A stretch of DNA of 64,000 bases from Hyphomicrobiaceae bacterium. Lineage in GTDB: Bacteria > Pseudomonadota > Alphaproteobacteria > Rhizobiales > Ancalomicrobiaceae. The DNA is taken from NCBI GenBank assembly GCA_016793065.1, contig JAEULV010000113.1:23393-87392 (forward strand). Reading direction: 5' to 3'. The notes under the pieces were generated by a model that was not told where the DNA came from, searched no databases, and saw only the letters and a program-made list of their open reading frames with translations. Shown here piece after piece: positions 1 to 11,333 of this stretch; the first letter of the stretch is position 1; every line of letters starts with the position of its first letter. Both the position numbers and the translations under genes were made by a program.

Positions 1-3000
1 GGGTATCCTCGCCCGTGCCGCCGTCCATGCTGTCGGCGCCGGACCCTCCGACCAGCGTGTCGTTGTCGTTGCCGCCGCTCATCGTGTCGTTGCCGGCGGC
101 GCCGACGAGGATGTCGTTGCCGGACCCGCCGACGATGGAGTCGATGCCGTCGCCGCCATCGAGGCTGTTGGCGAGGGTCGAGCCGAACAGGCGGTCGGCC
201 CCGGCGCCGCCGATGGCGTTTTCGAAGCCGGCAAACACATCGCCCAGGGCATCGCCGGAGGCCGTGCCGCTGCCGAGGTTGATCGAAACCGCCGCGACCG
301 AGCTGGCATAGGAGAGCGTGTCGATGCCGATGCCGCCATCGAGGGTGTCGTTGCCGATGCCGCCGGCAAGCGTGTCGTTGCCGTTGCCGCCCTGCAGGGT
401 ATTGGCGTTGTCGTCGCCGGTGAGAACGTCGTCGCCATTGCCGCCGACAATGTTCTCGAAGTTCGCGAACGTATCGCCGTCGGCATCGCCGCCGGAGCCG
501 ATGCCGGTCGTCAGATTGGCGGTGACACCGGCGATGGCACCGGCATAGGACAGCGTATCGACATCGGCGCCGCCGTCGAGGTTGTCGGCACCGGCCCCGC
601 CCACGACGGTATCGTTGCCGTCCTGCGCGAAGATCGCGTTGACGGCGCCGTTGCCGATCAGCAGGTCGGCATGAAGCGAGCCGGCGATGCCTTCGACATT
701 CTGGATCGTATCCAGCCCGCCGCCGCCGGTGTTCTGCTCGATCGCGACACTCAGATTGACGGTGACGCCGGCCGCGGCGACGCTGTAGTCGATGGCATCA
801 TCATCGGCGCCGCCATCGAAGGAGTCGTTGGCGGCGCCGCCGACCATGATGTCGTCGCCGGCGCCGGCAATGAAGGTGTCGGAACCGCCAAGGCCGACGA
901 GCACATTGTCGGCGTCATTGCCGGTCAGGACATTGGCGCCGGCGGTGCCGGTGCCGTTGATCGAGTAGATCCCGATCAGCGTCAGGTTTTCGATCGACAT
1001 ATCAAGGATGTAGTCGATCGACGACCGCACCGTGTCGACGCCGGCGGTGTCGATGACGGAATCGAGCGCGTCGTCGACATCATAGGTGTCGTTGCCGCTG
1101 CCGCCCTCCATGGTATCGGCATCGTTGCCGCCGATGAGCGTGTCGTCGCCAAAGCCGGTGACGATGTAGTCGGCGCCGCCGCGGCCGTTGATGGTGAGAT
1201 CGACATCGTCGATGCTGGCGTCGACGACCTGGAGATTGTCAGCAAGTTCGGTGCCGCGGAATTCGTCGACGCGGTAGAGCGAGCCGCCGTTGGGCGACGT
1301 CATCCGCCCGCCGAAGGCCGAACCTTGCTGCACCGTCGCGTCATATTCGAGATTGGCGGCGTCACCGGCGAACTGGCCGAAATCGAAGATCGCATGACCG
1401 CCGGTGGTCCCGCTGTTCAGCGCCTCCAGCACCAGGCTGGCCGGGGCGACATCGAAGAAGCCGATGACATAGCCGAAATCGGCATGCTGGCCGATCAGCG
1501 TGGTATTGAATTCGCCGCTGTATCCGGCAAGCGTATTGAATTCGAGTAGCGTGTGGATGGTGCCGGTCACGTACTTGAAGCCGCCAATGGCGTTCATCAC
1601 GTAGTTGATGCCGCCGTTGCCGGACAGCGAGTCCGCCACGATGCGATCCGCGCCGATTGCGCCGTAATCGACGGCAATCGTGTGGGTGCCGACGTCGGCA
1701 TTGACACCGGCATTGATCGTCAGCACGCCGATGGCGCCATCCTGCAGATCGACCGTCGCGTTGTCGCGGAACTGGACGGAGCCGCCGATGAGGCCGGTGC
1801 CGACCTCGAGCGTACCGCCGTCGCCGATCACGACGTTGAGGGCCGTACCGGTGACACTGCCGCCATTGGTCAGGGCCAACCGACCGGCGGCGGTCCCCGT
1901 CATGCCTGGGTCGAACGGATCGCGGCCGACGATGATATGGTTGAGCCCCTCGATCCGCGAAGACGGGCCGTCGATGCTGACGCTGCCGCTCGACGTCGCC
2001 GACGAGCCGCCGATGCGGATGTAGCCGTTGTCGGGGGCCGTCCCGTAGCCCATGTCGATGACGCCGCCGGAACTGACGGTCACGGTCGCCGAGCTGCCGG
2101 CGCCGCGTCCGACATAGAGATTGCTGAAGACCGGTGACCCCATCTCGATGCGGGCGCCGGTCGCGACGTTGATGGCGCCGGTTCCGGAATCAAGCGCTGC
2201 CTCGCCGAAGGTGCCGCCGATATTGAAGCCGGAGCCGCTCGGGCCGATGAGCCTGAGGATGCCGCCTTGCGACAGGTTGATGGTGCCGGTGCCGCCGGAC
2301 ATGCCAAGCTGGGTCCAGGCGCCGCCGCTCGGATCGGACGACTGCTGGACGACGACGGCGCCGGTGCGGATATCGATCGTGCCGACGCCGCCATTGCGGC
2401 CGGCTTCGATCCCTGCGTTCAAGACGCCGTTCAGGCTGCCAGTGGCGTTGTCTTCAAACACCAGGGCGGCCGAGCCATTGTCGAGGCCAGCATTCAGCGA
2501 GACGTAGGCGCTGGAATTGATCGACAGGCTGGAGCCGATGCCGGCGACGGTCAGGTTGCCGACGGCGCCAATGTTCCAGCCGAAATTCATGCTGGAATTG
2601 GAACTGGAGTTCATGACAAACGCGGCGCCGGACTGAATGCCGAGCGTGCCTGTTCCGCCGTTCTGGCCGAACGCGGCGAACGTGCTCGCGTTGGTGCTGG
2701 ACAGCGTGAACGTCGTGCCGACGCCCGACATCGCCAACGTTCCGGTGCCGCCCTGATCGCCAAACGCGACATGGGCCGTGGCGCTCGCGGCACTGGCCTC
2801 GACCAGCACGTCCGAGCCGGTCGTCAGCGTCAGCGTTCCGGTGCCATCACTGCCGACATTGATGTTGGCGCCCTGCCCGGTGCCGGCGTCAACCGTAACC
2901 GTGGAGTTACCCGAAACCGTGAGCGAGCCTGTCGCGGAGGCGACGACGCCGATGTCGAGGCTGGTAAATTCGTTTGCCCCTTGCGAATAGGTCTCAAGCG

Positions 3001-4189
3001 CCATCGAGGAGCCGCTGGCGAGGACCGCGGTGCCGATGCCGCCATTGTAACCGATGCTGGCATAGACGCCCGAACCGAACACCCGGACCGTGCCGTCGTT
3101 CATATTCAGGGTGCCGTTACCGCCGAGATTGCTGCCGATATTGAAGAATTCGCTGTCGCCATTGATGAAGTCGGCGCCGTTGATGTCCTCGATCGCCAGC
3201 AATCCGCTGGAATTGATATTGAGCGTGCCCGTCGAGCCGAAGCCGACATTCATGCCGACGTTCTTGCCGACCGCCTCGCCGGAGCCGTTGATCTGCATGT
3301 AGGCGTCGTTCTGCAAGGTCAGCGTGCCGGTGCCGCCACCGGAGCCGACCTGGACGTTGGCATTGCCGCCGGTCAATGCGGCCACAAGCACCGTCGAGTC
3401 GTCGACGAGCAACGTTCCGTTGCCACCGGTTCCGCGCCCGACCTGCAGGAAGACGCCGGTCCCGTTGGCCGATCCGATGATCGTGGCAAAGCCGCCATTG
3501 ACCACCGAAAAACTGCCGGTGCCGCCGTCGCGGCCAATCGACATGGCGACGTCGGCGTTCGAACCGGCGCGGATGTTCAAGGACGATGCGTCGATGGTGA
3601 CCGTACCATTGGCGCCGGTGCCGCGTCCGACGTGGACATAGGTACCGTCGGAAGCCCCGGTCCCGTTGCTGTTGAGATCGAAGGTCGAGCCGCCGGTCAG
3701 GTTGAGCGTCCCGGTTCCGCCGTCACGCCCGACATTCATGGCCGCATTGATGCCGTTGACGACAACGGAGCCACCGGTAACGTTCATCGTGCCGGTCGAG
3801 CCGGCGCCGCGCGCGACATTCACATATTCGGTGCCGCCGCTTGCCTCGGAGTTGGCCGGCCCGAGCGAATCGTTGATGCGCAGGACCGCGCCGGAAAGAA
3901 CCGAAAGAACACCAGTGCCACTTGGGCCGCCAACTCGGATGCCGGCGCCGACACCGGCATTGCCATTGCTCGTCAGCCGGATTTCGCTGCCGGCGCCCGT
4001 CACCGTCACGGTACCGTCGCCACCAGTGGAATAGCCAATCTGAAGAACGGGTTCCGCCGTGCCGGTGGATGCCGCCAGGGAATAAATCGATCCCGCATCA
4101 ACGATCAGCGCTCCCGCTCCCGTCGATCCATAAGAGAAAAGTCCGGTTGCGGTGTCTTCACTGAAAATGCCGGTTTTAACAATCGCCAT
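1..4189 (-). CDS. Giant beta-helix/RTX repeat protein, 3' end outside window
   Basis: The frame is open from an ATG at 4189 to the window edge, giving 1396 codons with no stop seen. An AAGGA Shine-Dalgarno sequence lies about 9 bases upstream of the ATG. There is no N-terminal signal peptide. Roughly residues 10-720 consist of degenerate repeats of the type VGRG-x-G-x-x-GTL-x-V-x-GGS, rich in Gly, Thr, Asn and Ser, which suggests a parallel beta-helix. From about residue 1000 onward there are RTX nonapeptides of the GGxGxDxLxG type. RTX proteins are normally exported by a type I system that recognises a C-terminal signal, which would lie beyond the window. A large secreted or surface calcium-binding protein, possibly an adhesin, is inferred. 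No enzymatic domain is visible in the part present. Confidence 0.85.
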   Translation of the reverse strand, partial: MAIVKTGIFSEDTATGLFSYGSTGAGALIVDAGSIYSLAASTGTAEPVLQIGYSTGGDGTVTVTGAGSEIRLTSNGNAGVGAGIRVGGPSGTGVLSVLSGAVLRINDSLGPANSEASGGTEYVNVARGAGSTGTMNVTGGSVVVNGINAAMNVGRDGGTGTLNLTGGSTFDLNSNGTGASDGTYVHVGRGTGANGTVTIDASSLNIRAGSNADVAMSIGRDGGTGSFSVVNGGFATIIGSANGTGVFLQVGRGTGGNGTLLVDDSTVLVAALTGGNANVQVGSGGGTGTLTLQNDAYMQINGSGEAVGKNVGMNVGFGSTGTLNINSSGLLAIEDINGADFINGDSEFFNIGSNLGGNGTLNMNDGTVRVFGSGVYASIGYNGGIGTAVLASGSSMALETYSQGANEFTSLDIGVVASATGSLTVSGNSTVTVDAGTGQGANINVGSDGTGTLTLTTGSDVLVEASAASATAHVAFGDQGGTGTLAMSGVGTTFTLSSTNASTFAAFGQNGGTGTLGIQSGAAFVMNSSSNSSMNFGWNIGAVGNLTVAGIGSSLSINSSAYVSLNAGLDNGSAALVFEDNATGSLNGVLNAGIEAGRNGGVGTIDIRTGAVVVQQSSDPSGGAWTQLGMSGGTGTINLSQGGILRLIGPSGSGFNIGGTFGEAALDSGTGAINVATGARIEMGSPVFSNLYVGRGAGSSATVTVSSGGVIDMGYGTAPDNGYIRIGGSSATSSGSVSIDGPSSRIEGLNHIIVGRDPFDPGMTGTAAGRLALTNGGSVTGTALNVVIGDGGTLEVGTGLIGGSVQFRDNATVDLQDGAIGVLTINAGVNADVGTHTIAVDYGAIGADRIVADSLSGNGGINYVMNAIGGFKYVTGTIHTLLEFNTLAGYSGEFNTTLIGQHADFGYVIGFFDVAPASLVLEALNSGTTGGHAIFDFGQFAGDAANLEYDATVQQGSAFGGRMTSPNGGSLYRVDEFRGTELADNLQVVDASIDDVDLTINGRGGADYIVTGFGDDTLIGGNDADTMEGGSGNDTYDVDDALDSVIDTAGVDTVRSSIDYILDMSIENLTLIGIYSINGTGTAGANVLTGNDADNVLVGLGGSDTFIAGAGDDIMVGGAANDSFDGGADDDAIDYSVAAAGVTVNLSVAIEQNTGGGGLDTIQNVEGIAGSLHADLLIGNGAVNAIFAQDGNDTVVGGAGADNLDGGADVDTLSYAGAIAGVTANLTTGIGSGGDADGDTFANFENIVGGNGDDVLTGDDNANTLQGGNGNDTLAGGIGNDTLDGGIGIDTLSYASSVAAVSINLGSGTASGDALGDVFAGFENAIGGAGADRLFGSTLANSLDGGDGIDSIVGGSGNDILVGAAGNDTMSGGNDNDTLVGGSGADSMDGGTGEDT

Positions 4190-4358
4190 AAGTTTAATCC
4201 TTTTAGGAGTTTCCTCTGACCAACTCTACCAACCGATCATCAGATTACAACGACAGGAATCCCAATTCAACAGGCTGTGATAGCAATCATGATTGGGTTT
4301 TGGTTGTTGCTACCATCGAAGCATTCTTCACCTCACCCCTCCTGGTTGTAATCGTGCC
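4190..4358. other. Leader of the RTX gene
   Basis: This stretch lies between the RTX start codon and the katG terminator and has lower G+C than its surroundings. It should hold the RTX promoter reading leftward. I could not pick a convincing -35/-10 pair and saw no gene in it. Confidence 0.4.
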
Positions 4359-4412
4359 AAAAAAAACGGGAAAGCCCCGACCATGCGCATCGGCACGGTC
4401 GGGGCTTTCCCG
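4359..4412 (-). terminator. Rho-independent terminator of katG
   Basis: A perfect 16-bp inverted repeat (arms 4367-4382 and 4397-4412, CGGGAAAGCCCCGACC and its complement) encloses a 14-base loop. On the minus strand it is followed directly by a run of eight T residues (4366-4359). It lies about 100 bases downstream of the katG stop codon, which is the right place and orientation to end that transcript. Confidence 0.92.
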
Positions 4413-4507
4413 CTCACCGCAGGAGGCGCGGCTTCCCGTCACCGGCAGGTAGCCCGGCGCGACGGAACCCCGGATGGGCGTCTCCCGTCGGGCGGGAGAT
4501 CGCCAAC

Positions 4508-6763
<2,256 letters not shown>

Positions 6764-6810
6764 TCACCGACCGTTGGAAGTGTTCTAACATGAGCCATTC
6801 ATAGAAAAAA

Positions 6811-6847
6811 TTTGCATTTAATTATGGTCGCGATAGATTTTTCCTAT
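6811..6847 (-). promoter_or_regulatory. OxyR-type binding site upstream of katG
   Basis: Read on the minus strand this is ATAG-N7-CTAT-N7-ATAA-N7-CAAA. The OxyR consensus is ATAG-N7-CTAT-N7-ATAG-N7-CTAT, so the first two tetranucleotides and all three 7-base spacers match exactly, while the last two tetranucleotides are degenerate. The site is in the only intergenic space upstream of katG. Assignment to OxyR is by consensus only, as no oxyR gene is in the window. Confidence 0.7.
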
Positions 6848-6917
6848 TCATGGAATGAGAGCCTTCAAGGCTTTGACAGGGGCGTCGGCGGCCGAGGCAG
6901 GTTGGTGGATCGCGGGC

Positions 6918-7835
6918 TCAGTCGCCGTCGGGGCGTGGGGCGGTTTGGGCGGTTTCGTACATGGCGTTGGTGGCGGCGGCGAGGACGAGGATGGCGCCGG
7001 CGGCGCTGGCGAGGGTCGGCGCCTCGCCGTAGATCGCCCAGCCGATCAGGGCCATCAGGATCAGGCGCAGGTAGTTGAGCGGCGCCAGCGCCGAGGTCTC
7101 GCCCATGCGCAGGGCGGTGGTGAACAGCCAGATGCCGGCGGTGAAGATGAGGCTCATCGCCACCAGGATCAGCCAGTCGAACGGCGTCGGCGTCACCCAG
7201 AACCACAGGGCCGGCGGGGTCACCAGCACGAGGATGACCAGCCCCTGCCAGAACAGCACGGTCTCGGTGCGGTCGTATTCGGCGCCGACCCGCAGGATGA
7301 TCATGTTGGCGGCGCCGCACAGGGCGCCGAACAGCGCCACCAGGGCGTTGAGCTCGAGCCCGCCGCCGAAGGGGCGGACCATGATGGCGACGCCGACGAA
7401 GCCGACGGCGGTGGCCGACCAGCGGCGCCAGCCGACCCGCTCGCCGAGGAACAGCGCGGCGAAGGCTGTGGCGAAAAGCACTTCCGCCATCTGGATGGCG
7501 GTGGCGTCGGCGAGCGGGATCAGCAGCACCGCCGACAGGCCGCAAAGCATCGCCCCGGTCGCCGAAACCCCGCGCGCCGCGTGCAGGTCGAGGCGGCGCG
7601 GCGACAGGATCAGGGCGCGCATCCGCCAAAACAGCGGCGCCATCAGCGCGATCGCCAGCACCTGCCGGACCAGCACCATCTGGATCACCGGGATATGGCC
7701 GCCGATCTGGCGCGCGAGCACCGCCATCACCGAGAAGATGACGAAGGCGGCGATCATCAGCAGCGCAGCGACAAGGTTGGCCGGCAGGCGGCGCAGGTAT
7801 CGACCCGGGGCGGAAACGGCGTGAAGGAGATTCAA
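6918..7835 (-). CDS. EamA-family (DMT superfamily) transporter
   Basis: This is a 305-residue inner-membrane protein with about ten hydrophobic segments arranged as two EamA repeats. The first includes an LFLGERVGWRRW motif near residue 130, and the second ends near residue 295 after a GWAIYGEAP motif, which is typical of DMT exporters. These proteins usually export small metabolites such as amino acids, purines or drugs. The substrate cannot be read here. It lies downstream of the phosphoesterase at 8013-8870 on the same strand, with a gap of 177 bases, so co-transcription is possible but not shown. Confidence 0.9.
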   Translation of the reverse strand: MNLLHAVSAPGRYLRRLPANLVAALLMIAAFVIFSVMAVLARQIGGHIPVIQMVLVRQVLAIALMAPLFWRMRALILSPRRLDLHAARGVSATGAMLCGLSAVLLIPLADATAIQMAEVLFATAFAALFLGERVGWRRWSATAVGFVGVAIMVRPFGGGLELNALVALFGALCGAANMIILRVGAEYDRTETVLFWQGLVILVLVTPPALWFWVTPTPFDWLILVAMSLIFTAGIWLFTTALRMGETSALAPLNYLRLILMALIGWAIYGEAPTLASAAGAILVLAAATNAMYETAQTAPRPDGD

Positions 7836-8012
7836 GGCGGATTGGCCTCGCGGTCGCGTCAGGGGGCGTCGCGGCCGGGGGCGGCGCGCGGCACATGGAT
7901 CGAGGATGGATGCCGGAACATCGGGCGCGCTGAACGGCAGCGGAAGCCGCGACGATCCCGAGGCGACGCGACGGGCGCCGGCCTCGGGATCGGAAGGTGG
8001 CGGCGGCTGAAC

Positions 8013-8870
8013 TCAGCCGACGCTGGGGAACGGCCGCTTGACGACTTCGTAATAGCCGTGCGGTTCCGAATGGCTCCAGTTGCGGATGTCCATGTTGATC
8101 ATGAAGGTCGGCTCGACCCGCTCGACGGTGAAGTCGTCGCCGTCGAAGCGATAGACGAGGAAGCCGTTATAGGCGTCGCCGCCGAGGCTGCCATCGCTGG
8201 ACATGAACGCGGTCGCCGGCGCCCACTGGTAGCAGATGCCGTCGAGATCGAGACGGCGGTCTTCATGAAGATGCCCAGAGGCGATCAGCTTGACGCCCGG
8301 TGCCCTGGCGACCAGATCCAGCACGCGGCGACGGGCCGCCGGCACGACGTTCATGTGGGTCGACCGGTCCTCGTCGATCGTGTCGATGAACAGCGGATAG
8401 TGCAGGAACAACGCCGTCGGCGCGGTGCGCTCGCCCAGCTCGGCGGCGAGCCAGGCGAACTGTTCCTCCTCCTCGGCAAGGCCGCTGCCGAGAAGCTGGC
8501 TGTTGAAGCCGATCAGTTTCCAGTTGCCGATCTCGACGGCGAAGCGGTCGGCGCCGAAGATGTCGCGATAGATCGCCAGCCGGTCGTTGTTGATCGGCTG
8601 ATGCAGGCCGCCCTTGAACGGGACGAGGCCGACGTCGTGATTGCCCGGCACCACGTGGCAGGGCACGGCGATGCGGCCGAGCTGCTCGGCGGCGAAGGCG
8701 ACGTCGGCGCTGTCGTCCGGGCCGTTGAGCGCCAGGTCGCCGGTGACGACGACGGCATCGGGGGCGATCTCGGCCAGGGCCTCAAGCGCGATGTCGTAAT
8801 TGAACTGGAAATACGGCCGCGAGCGGCTGAGATGGATGTCGGACAACTGCACCAGGGTGAAGGCGGTCAT
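8013..8870 (-). CDS. Calcineurin-like metallophosphoesterase 1
   Basis: This 285-residue cytoplasmic protein has no signal peptide. It carries the ordered metal-binding motifs of the calcineurin-like fold: SDIHLS (D11, H13), TGDLALNG near residue 45, PGNHDVG near 77, and ASGHLHEDR near 200. The start ATG has GGAG 6 bases upstream. Family members hydrolyse phosphomono- or diesters, with CpdA/Icc and GpdQ as related types. It is the last gene of the ABC importer operon that starts at 13463, so it probably acts on the imported compound. It is clearly related to the protein at 27344-28246, which shares the SD-x-HLSR motif and the C-terminal region. Confidence 0.92.
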   Translation of the reverse strand: MTAFTLVQLSDIHLSRSRPYFQFNYDIALEALAEIAPDAVVVTGDLALNGPDDSADVAFAAEQLGRIAVPCHVVPGNHDVGLVPFKGGLHQPINNDRLAIYRDIFGADRFAVEIGNWKLIGFNSQLLGSGLAEEEEQFAWLAAELGERTAPTALFLHYPLFIDTIDEDRSTHMNVVPAARRRVLDLVARAPGVKLIASGHLHEDRRLDLDGICYQWAPATAFMSSDGSLGGDAYNGFLVYRFDGDDFTVERVEPTFMINMDIRNWSHSEPHGYYEVVKRPFPSVG

Positions 8871-8954
8871 GGCGGGCTCCGGGGCGGACGGCGCGATTGG
8901 GAAACGGTGGCCGTGGCGGGCGGGAAAGGGATCATTCCAGGCGGCGGGAAAGCA

Positions 8955-8985
8955 GCCGGCGCCCCCCGATCAGGAGGGCGCCGGC
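8955..8985 (-). terminator. Intra-operon hairpin after the binding-protein gene
   Basis: A 10-bp perfect inverted repeat (8955-8964 GCCGGCGCCC and 8976-8985) with an 11-base loop lies between the binding-protein gene and phosphoesterase 1. There is no clear T run, so it may be a partial terminator or an mRNA-stabilising hairpin that keeps binding-protein expression high. Confidence 0.5.
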
Positions 8986-9008
8986 ATTCAGGTCGCGGGC
9001 GTGGAGGC

Positions 9009-10304
9009 TCAGGGGAGCTTCGGCAGCAGCGACGCGGTCAGTTCGACGGTCTGGGTGAGGCCGACATCCGGGGCGATCTCGCCGCGCATGACGCGACCGA
9101 TGATTTCCTTCTGGCCACGGGCGATCTTGACGCTGTTGGTGCCCGGATAGCCATACCACTTGCGCGCCACCGGGATCTGGTCGAGCGAGGTGCGCCAGTT
9201 CGGGCTCACGGCGTAGAACTCGCCGAGGAATTCCTTTTCCATGACGCGCTGGTTCGCCGGCATGTAGCCGGAGGCGAGCACGGCTTCCTTCTGGCCCTGC
9301 GGACCGGTGACCCACTTGATGAACTCCCAAGCGGCCTTCTGCTTGGCGGCGTCGCGGGTCAGCATGGTCACGGCATTGCCGCCGGTCGGCAGGCCGCCCT
9401 TCTGCTTGTCGGCCATCGGATAGCGGGTGGTGCGCAGGGTGAAGGTCTTGCCGACGCCGAGTTCGGTCGACTTGAGGCTGGCGGTCGACTGGAACAGGAC
9501 GCCCATCTTGCCGGCGAGGAACTGCTGGCGCGACTGCTGGTCGTCGCCGAGCTTCATCTTGCCGTCGACGACGAAGCGGCGCAGCAGCTTGAACGCCTCG
9601 GTGCCGGAATTGTCGCCGAACGCCACCTTGGCATCGGCGGCGTCCATCAGGTTGCCGCCGTACTGGTAGATCATCGCCTGGAAGAACCAGTCGTCGGTGC
9701 CGGAATGGATGCCCATGTAGAAGCCGTCGATGTCGGCGCCGAGGCCGGCGATCTTCGAGGTCAGGGCGAGGAAGTCATCCCAGTTGGTGGGGAAGGCATC
9801 CGGATTGCCGCCTGCCTGCTTCACCAGCTCCTCGTTGAAGTAGACGATCGGGGTCGAGGTGTTGAAGGCCATGCCGGCCTGTTGGCCGTCGACTTCGCCC
9901 AGCGCCAGGATGCGGTTGGCGTAGTTCTTGGCCTTCCACTCGGCGCCCTCGGCGGCGATGAACGAATCGAGCGGCACGAACAGGTTGCGGCTCTTCAGGG
10001 TGCGGGCCATCGGTGCCAGCAGGTGGAAGCCGGAATAGTAGATGTCCGGCAGGGCGTTGGTCATCGCCTGGCGCAGGATCAGCTGGTGGGCGTCCTCGTA
10101 GCTCGCCGGCGAGGTCTGGAAGACGATCTTGATCTCCGGGTTGGCGGCCATGAACTGCTCGGCGATCGCCTGATGGAACTTGTCGTGGCCCGGCCAGGCA
10201 TGGACGACGTTTAGTTCGACCGGGGCGGCAAGGGCGCGGGTGGAAATGAACGGGGCGGCAAGGGCGCCAGCGGCGATGCCCTTCAGAAGATCACGACGCA
10301 GCAT
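9009..10304 (-). CDS. ABC importer solute-binding protein, family 1 (UgpB/sugar type)
   Basis: A 431-residue periplasmic binding protein. Its N-terminus (MLRRDLLKG, hydrophobic stretch, Ala-rich cleavage site near residue 26) resembles a Tat-type or Sec signal. The mature part begins with VELNVVHAWPGHD and has the family 1 extracellular solute-binding pattern, as in UgpB and maltose/trehalose binders. GGAG precedes the start by 6 bases. It is followed by phosphoesterase 1 and preceded by two permeases and an ATPase, making a complete importer. UgpB-type proteins bind glycerol-3-phosphate or glycerophosphodiesters, but many relatives bind sugars, so the ligand is unresolved. The phosphoesterase context favours a phosphorylated ligand. 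Confidence 0.93.
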   Translation of the reverse strand: MLRRDLLKGIAAGALAAPFISTRALAAPVELNVVHAWPGHDKFHQAIAEQFMAANPEIKIVFQTSPASYEDAHQLILRQAMTNALPDIYYSGFHLLAPMARTLKSRNLFVPLDSFIAAEGAEWKAKNYANRILALGEVDGQQAGMAFNTSTPIVYFNEELVKQAGGNPDAFPTNWDDFLALTSKIAGLGADIDGFYMGIHSGTDDWFFQAMIYQYGGNLMDAADAKVAFGDNSGTEAFKLLRRFVVDGKMKLGDDQQSRQQFLAGKMGVLFQSTASLKSTELGVGKTFTLRTTRYPMADKQKGGLPTGGNAVTMLTRDAAKQKAAWEFIKWVTGPQGQKEAVLASGYMPANQRVMEKEFLGEFYAVSPNWRTSLDQIPVARKWYGYPGTNSVKIARGQKEIIGRVMRGEIAPDVGLTQTVELTASLLPKLP

Positions 10305-10448
10305 GGGGGGCTCCAGGGGGATTGAGGGTTGAGGAGGTGGTCGCCGGCCGGGGCCGGGCTTGGCATGTCCCGCGCGCGGCGTGCCGCGAGCGGATCGGGG
10401 ATTGCCGGGCGGGGCCGTCGGACCCGCGCGGAGATGCGGGTTCTCGGC

Positions 10449-11333
10449 TCACTTCACGCCGGTCATGGTGATGCCGCGGATGAAGTGGCGCTGGGCGAAC
10501 AGGAAGACGACGACGAGGGGGGCGGTGATGATCGCCGCGCCGGCCATCAGCGCGCCGTAGTTGGAGCCGGTCTCCTGATCGCGAAACAGCATCATGCCGA
10601 GGGGCGGCGTGGCGTGGCCCGGATCGGTCGTCACCACCAGCGGCCAATAGAGGTCGTTCCAGTGGGAGGTGACCGAAAAGATCGAGAAGGCGGCGATGGC
10701 CGGAACGGCGCTCGGCACGATCAGGCGGATGATGATCTCGAACTCGGTGAAGCCGTCGAGGCGGGCGGCGGCGATGATTTCCTGCGGGAAGGTCTTGAAG
10801 AACTGGCGGAACAGGAAGATCGCGAACACCGAGAGGAAGAACGGCACCATCACGGCGAAGTAGGTGTTGAGCATGCCGATCGACGACAGCGCCATGTAGA
10901 TCGGCAGCGCCGTCACCTGCGGCGGCACGGTGAGGCCGAACAGGACAAGGCCGAACAACAGCGGCCGGGCGCGGAAGTCGAGCTTGGCCAGGGCATAGCC
11001 GGCGGGGATGGCGCAGGTGAGCTGCACCACCAGGATGCCGGCGCAGACGATGGCGCCATTGAGCATGAACTGCAGCAGCGGCGAGTTGGCGAGCGCCTGG
11101 CCGTAGTTGGTCAGGCCGTGGAACTCGCTGGGGATCGGGTTGAAGCCGGCGGTGAAGACCGAGTCGGCGCTGCGGATCGAGGTCAGCAGCATCCAGACCA
11201 GCGGCAGCAGCACGAAGGCGGCGCCGAGCACGAGGACGGCATGGGCGAGGAAGCCGCCGAAGGCCTTGTCCAGCCGGGGCGCCGGCGCGGACGACCGGCG
11301 CGGCGCCGGCGGAGCGGTGTCGAGCGTCGTCAT
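10449..11333 (-). CDS. ABC importer permease, MalG/UgpE type
   Basis: A 294-residue inner-membrane permease with about six membrane segments. The cytoplasmic EAA loop, which docks to the ATPase, is visible as EIIAAARLDGFTEFEII near residue 195. Its ATG overlaps the TGA of the preceding permease by one base, so the two are translationally coupled. It pairs with that MalF-type permease to form the channel of the importer. Confidence 0.95.
   Translation of the reverse strand: MTTLDTAPPAPRRSSAPAPRLDKAFGGFLAHAVLVLGAAFVLLPLVWMLLTSIRSADSVFTAGFNPIPSEFHGLTNYGQALANSPLLQFMLNGAIVCAGILVVQLTCAIPAGYALAKLDFRARPLLFGLVLFGLTVPPQVTALPIYMALSSIGMLNTYFAVMVPFFLSVFAIFLFRQFFKTFPQEIIAAARLDGFTEFEIIIRLIVPSAVPAIAAFSIFSVTSHWNDLYWPLVVTTDPGHATPPLGMMLFRDQETGSNYGALMAGAAIITAPLVVVFLFAQRHFIRGITMTGVK

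Noticed and set aside
1..1250. CRISPR-like short repeats
   Set aside because: The repetition comes from coding RTX nonapeptides, with variable units and no spacers of equal length.
2267..4219. 650-codon plus-strand frame
   Set aside because: It lies opposite the giant RTX gene, which has a clear ribosome site and repeat structure.
6855..10214. Very long plus-strand open frame (1119 codons)
   Set aside because: It runs antisense to the EamA, phosphoesterase and binding-protein genes, is rich in Arg, Gly, His and Asp, and has no recognisable domain. It is an artefact of high G+C codon use.
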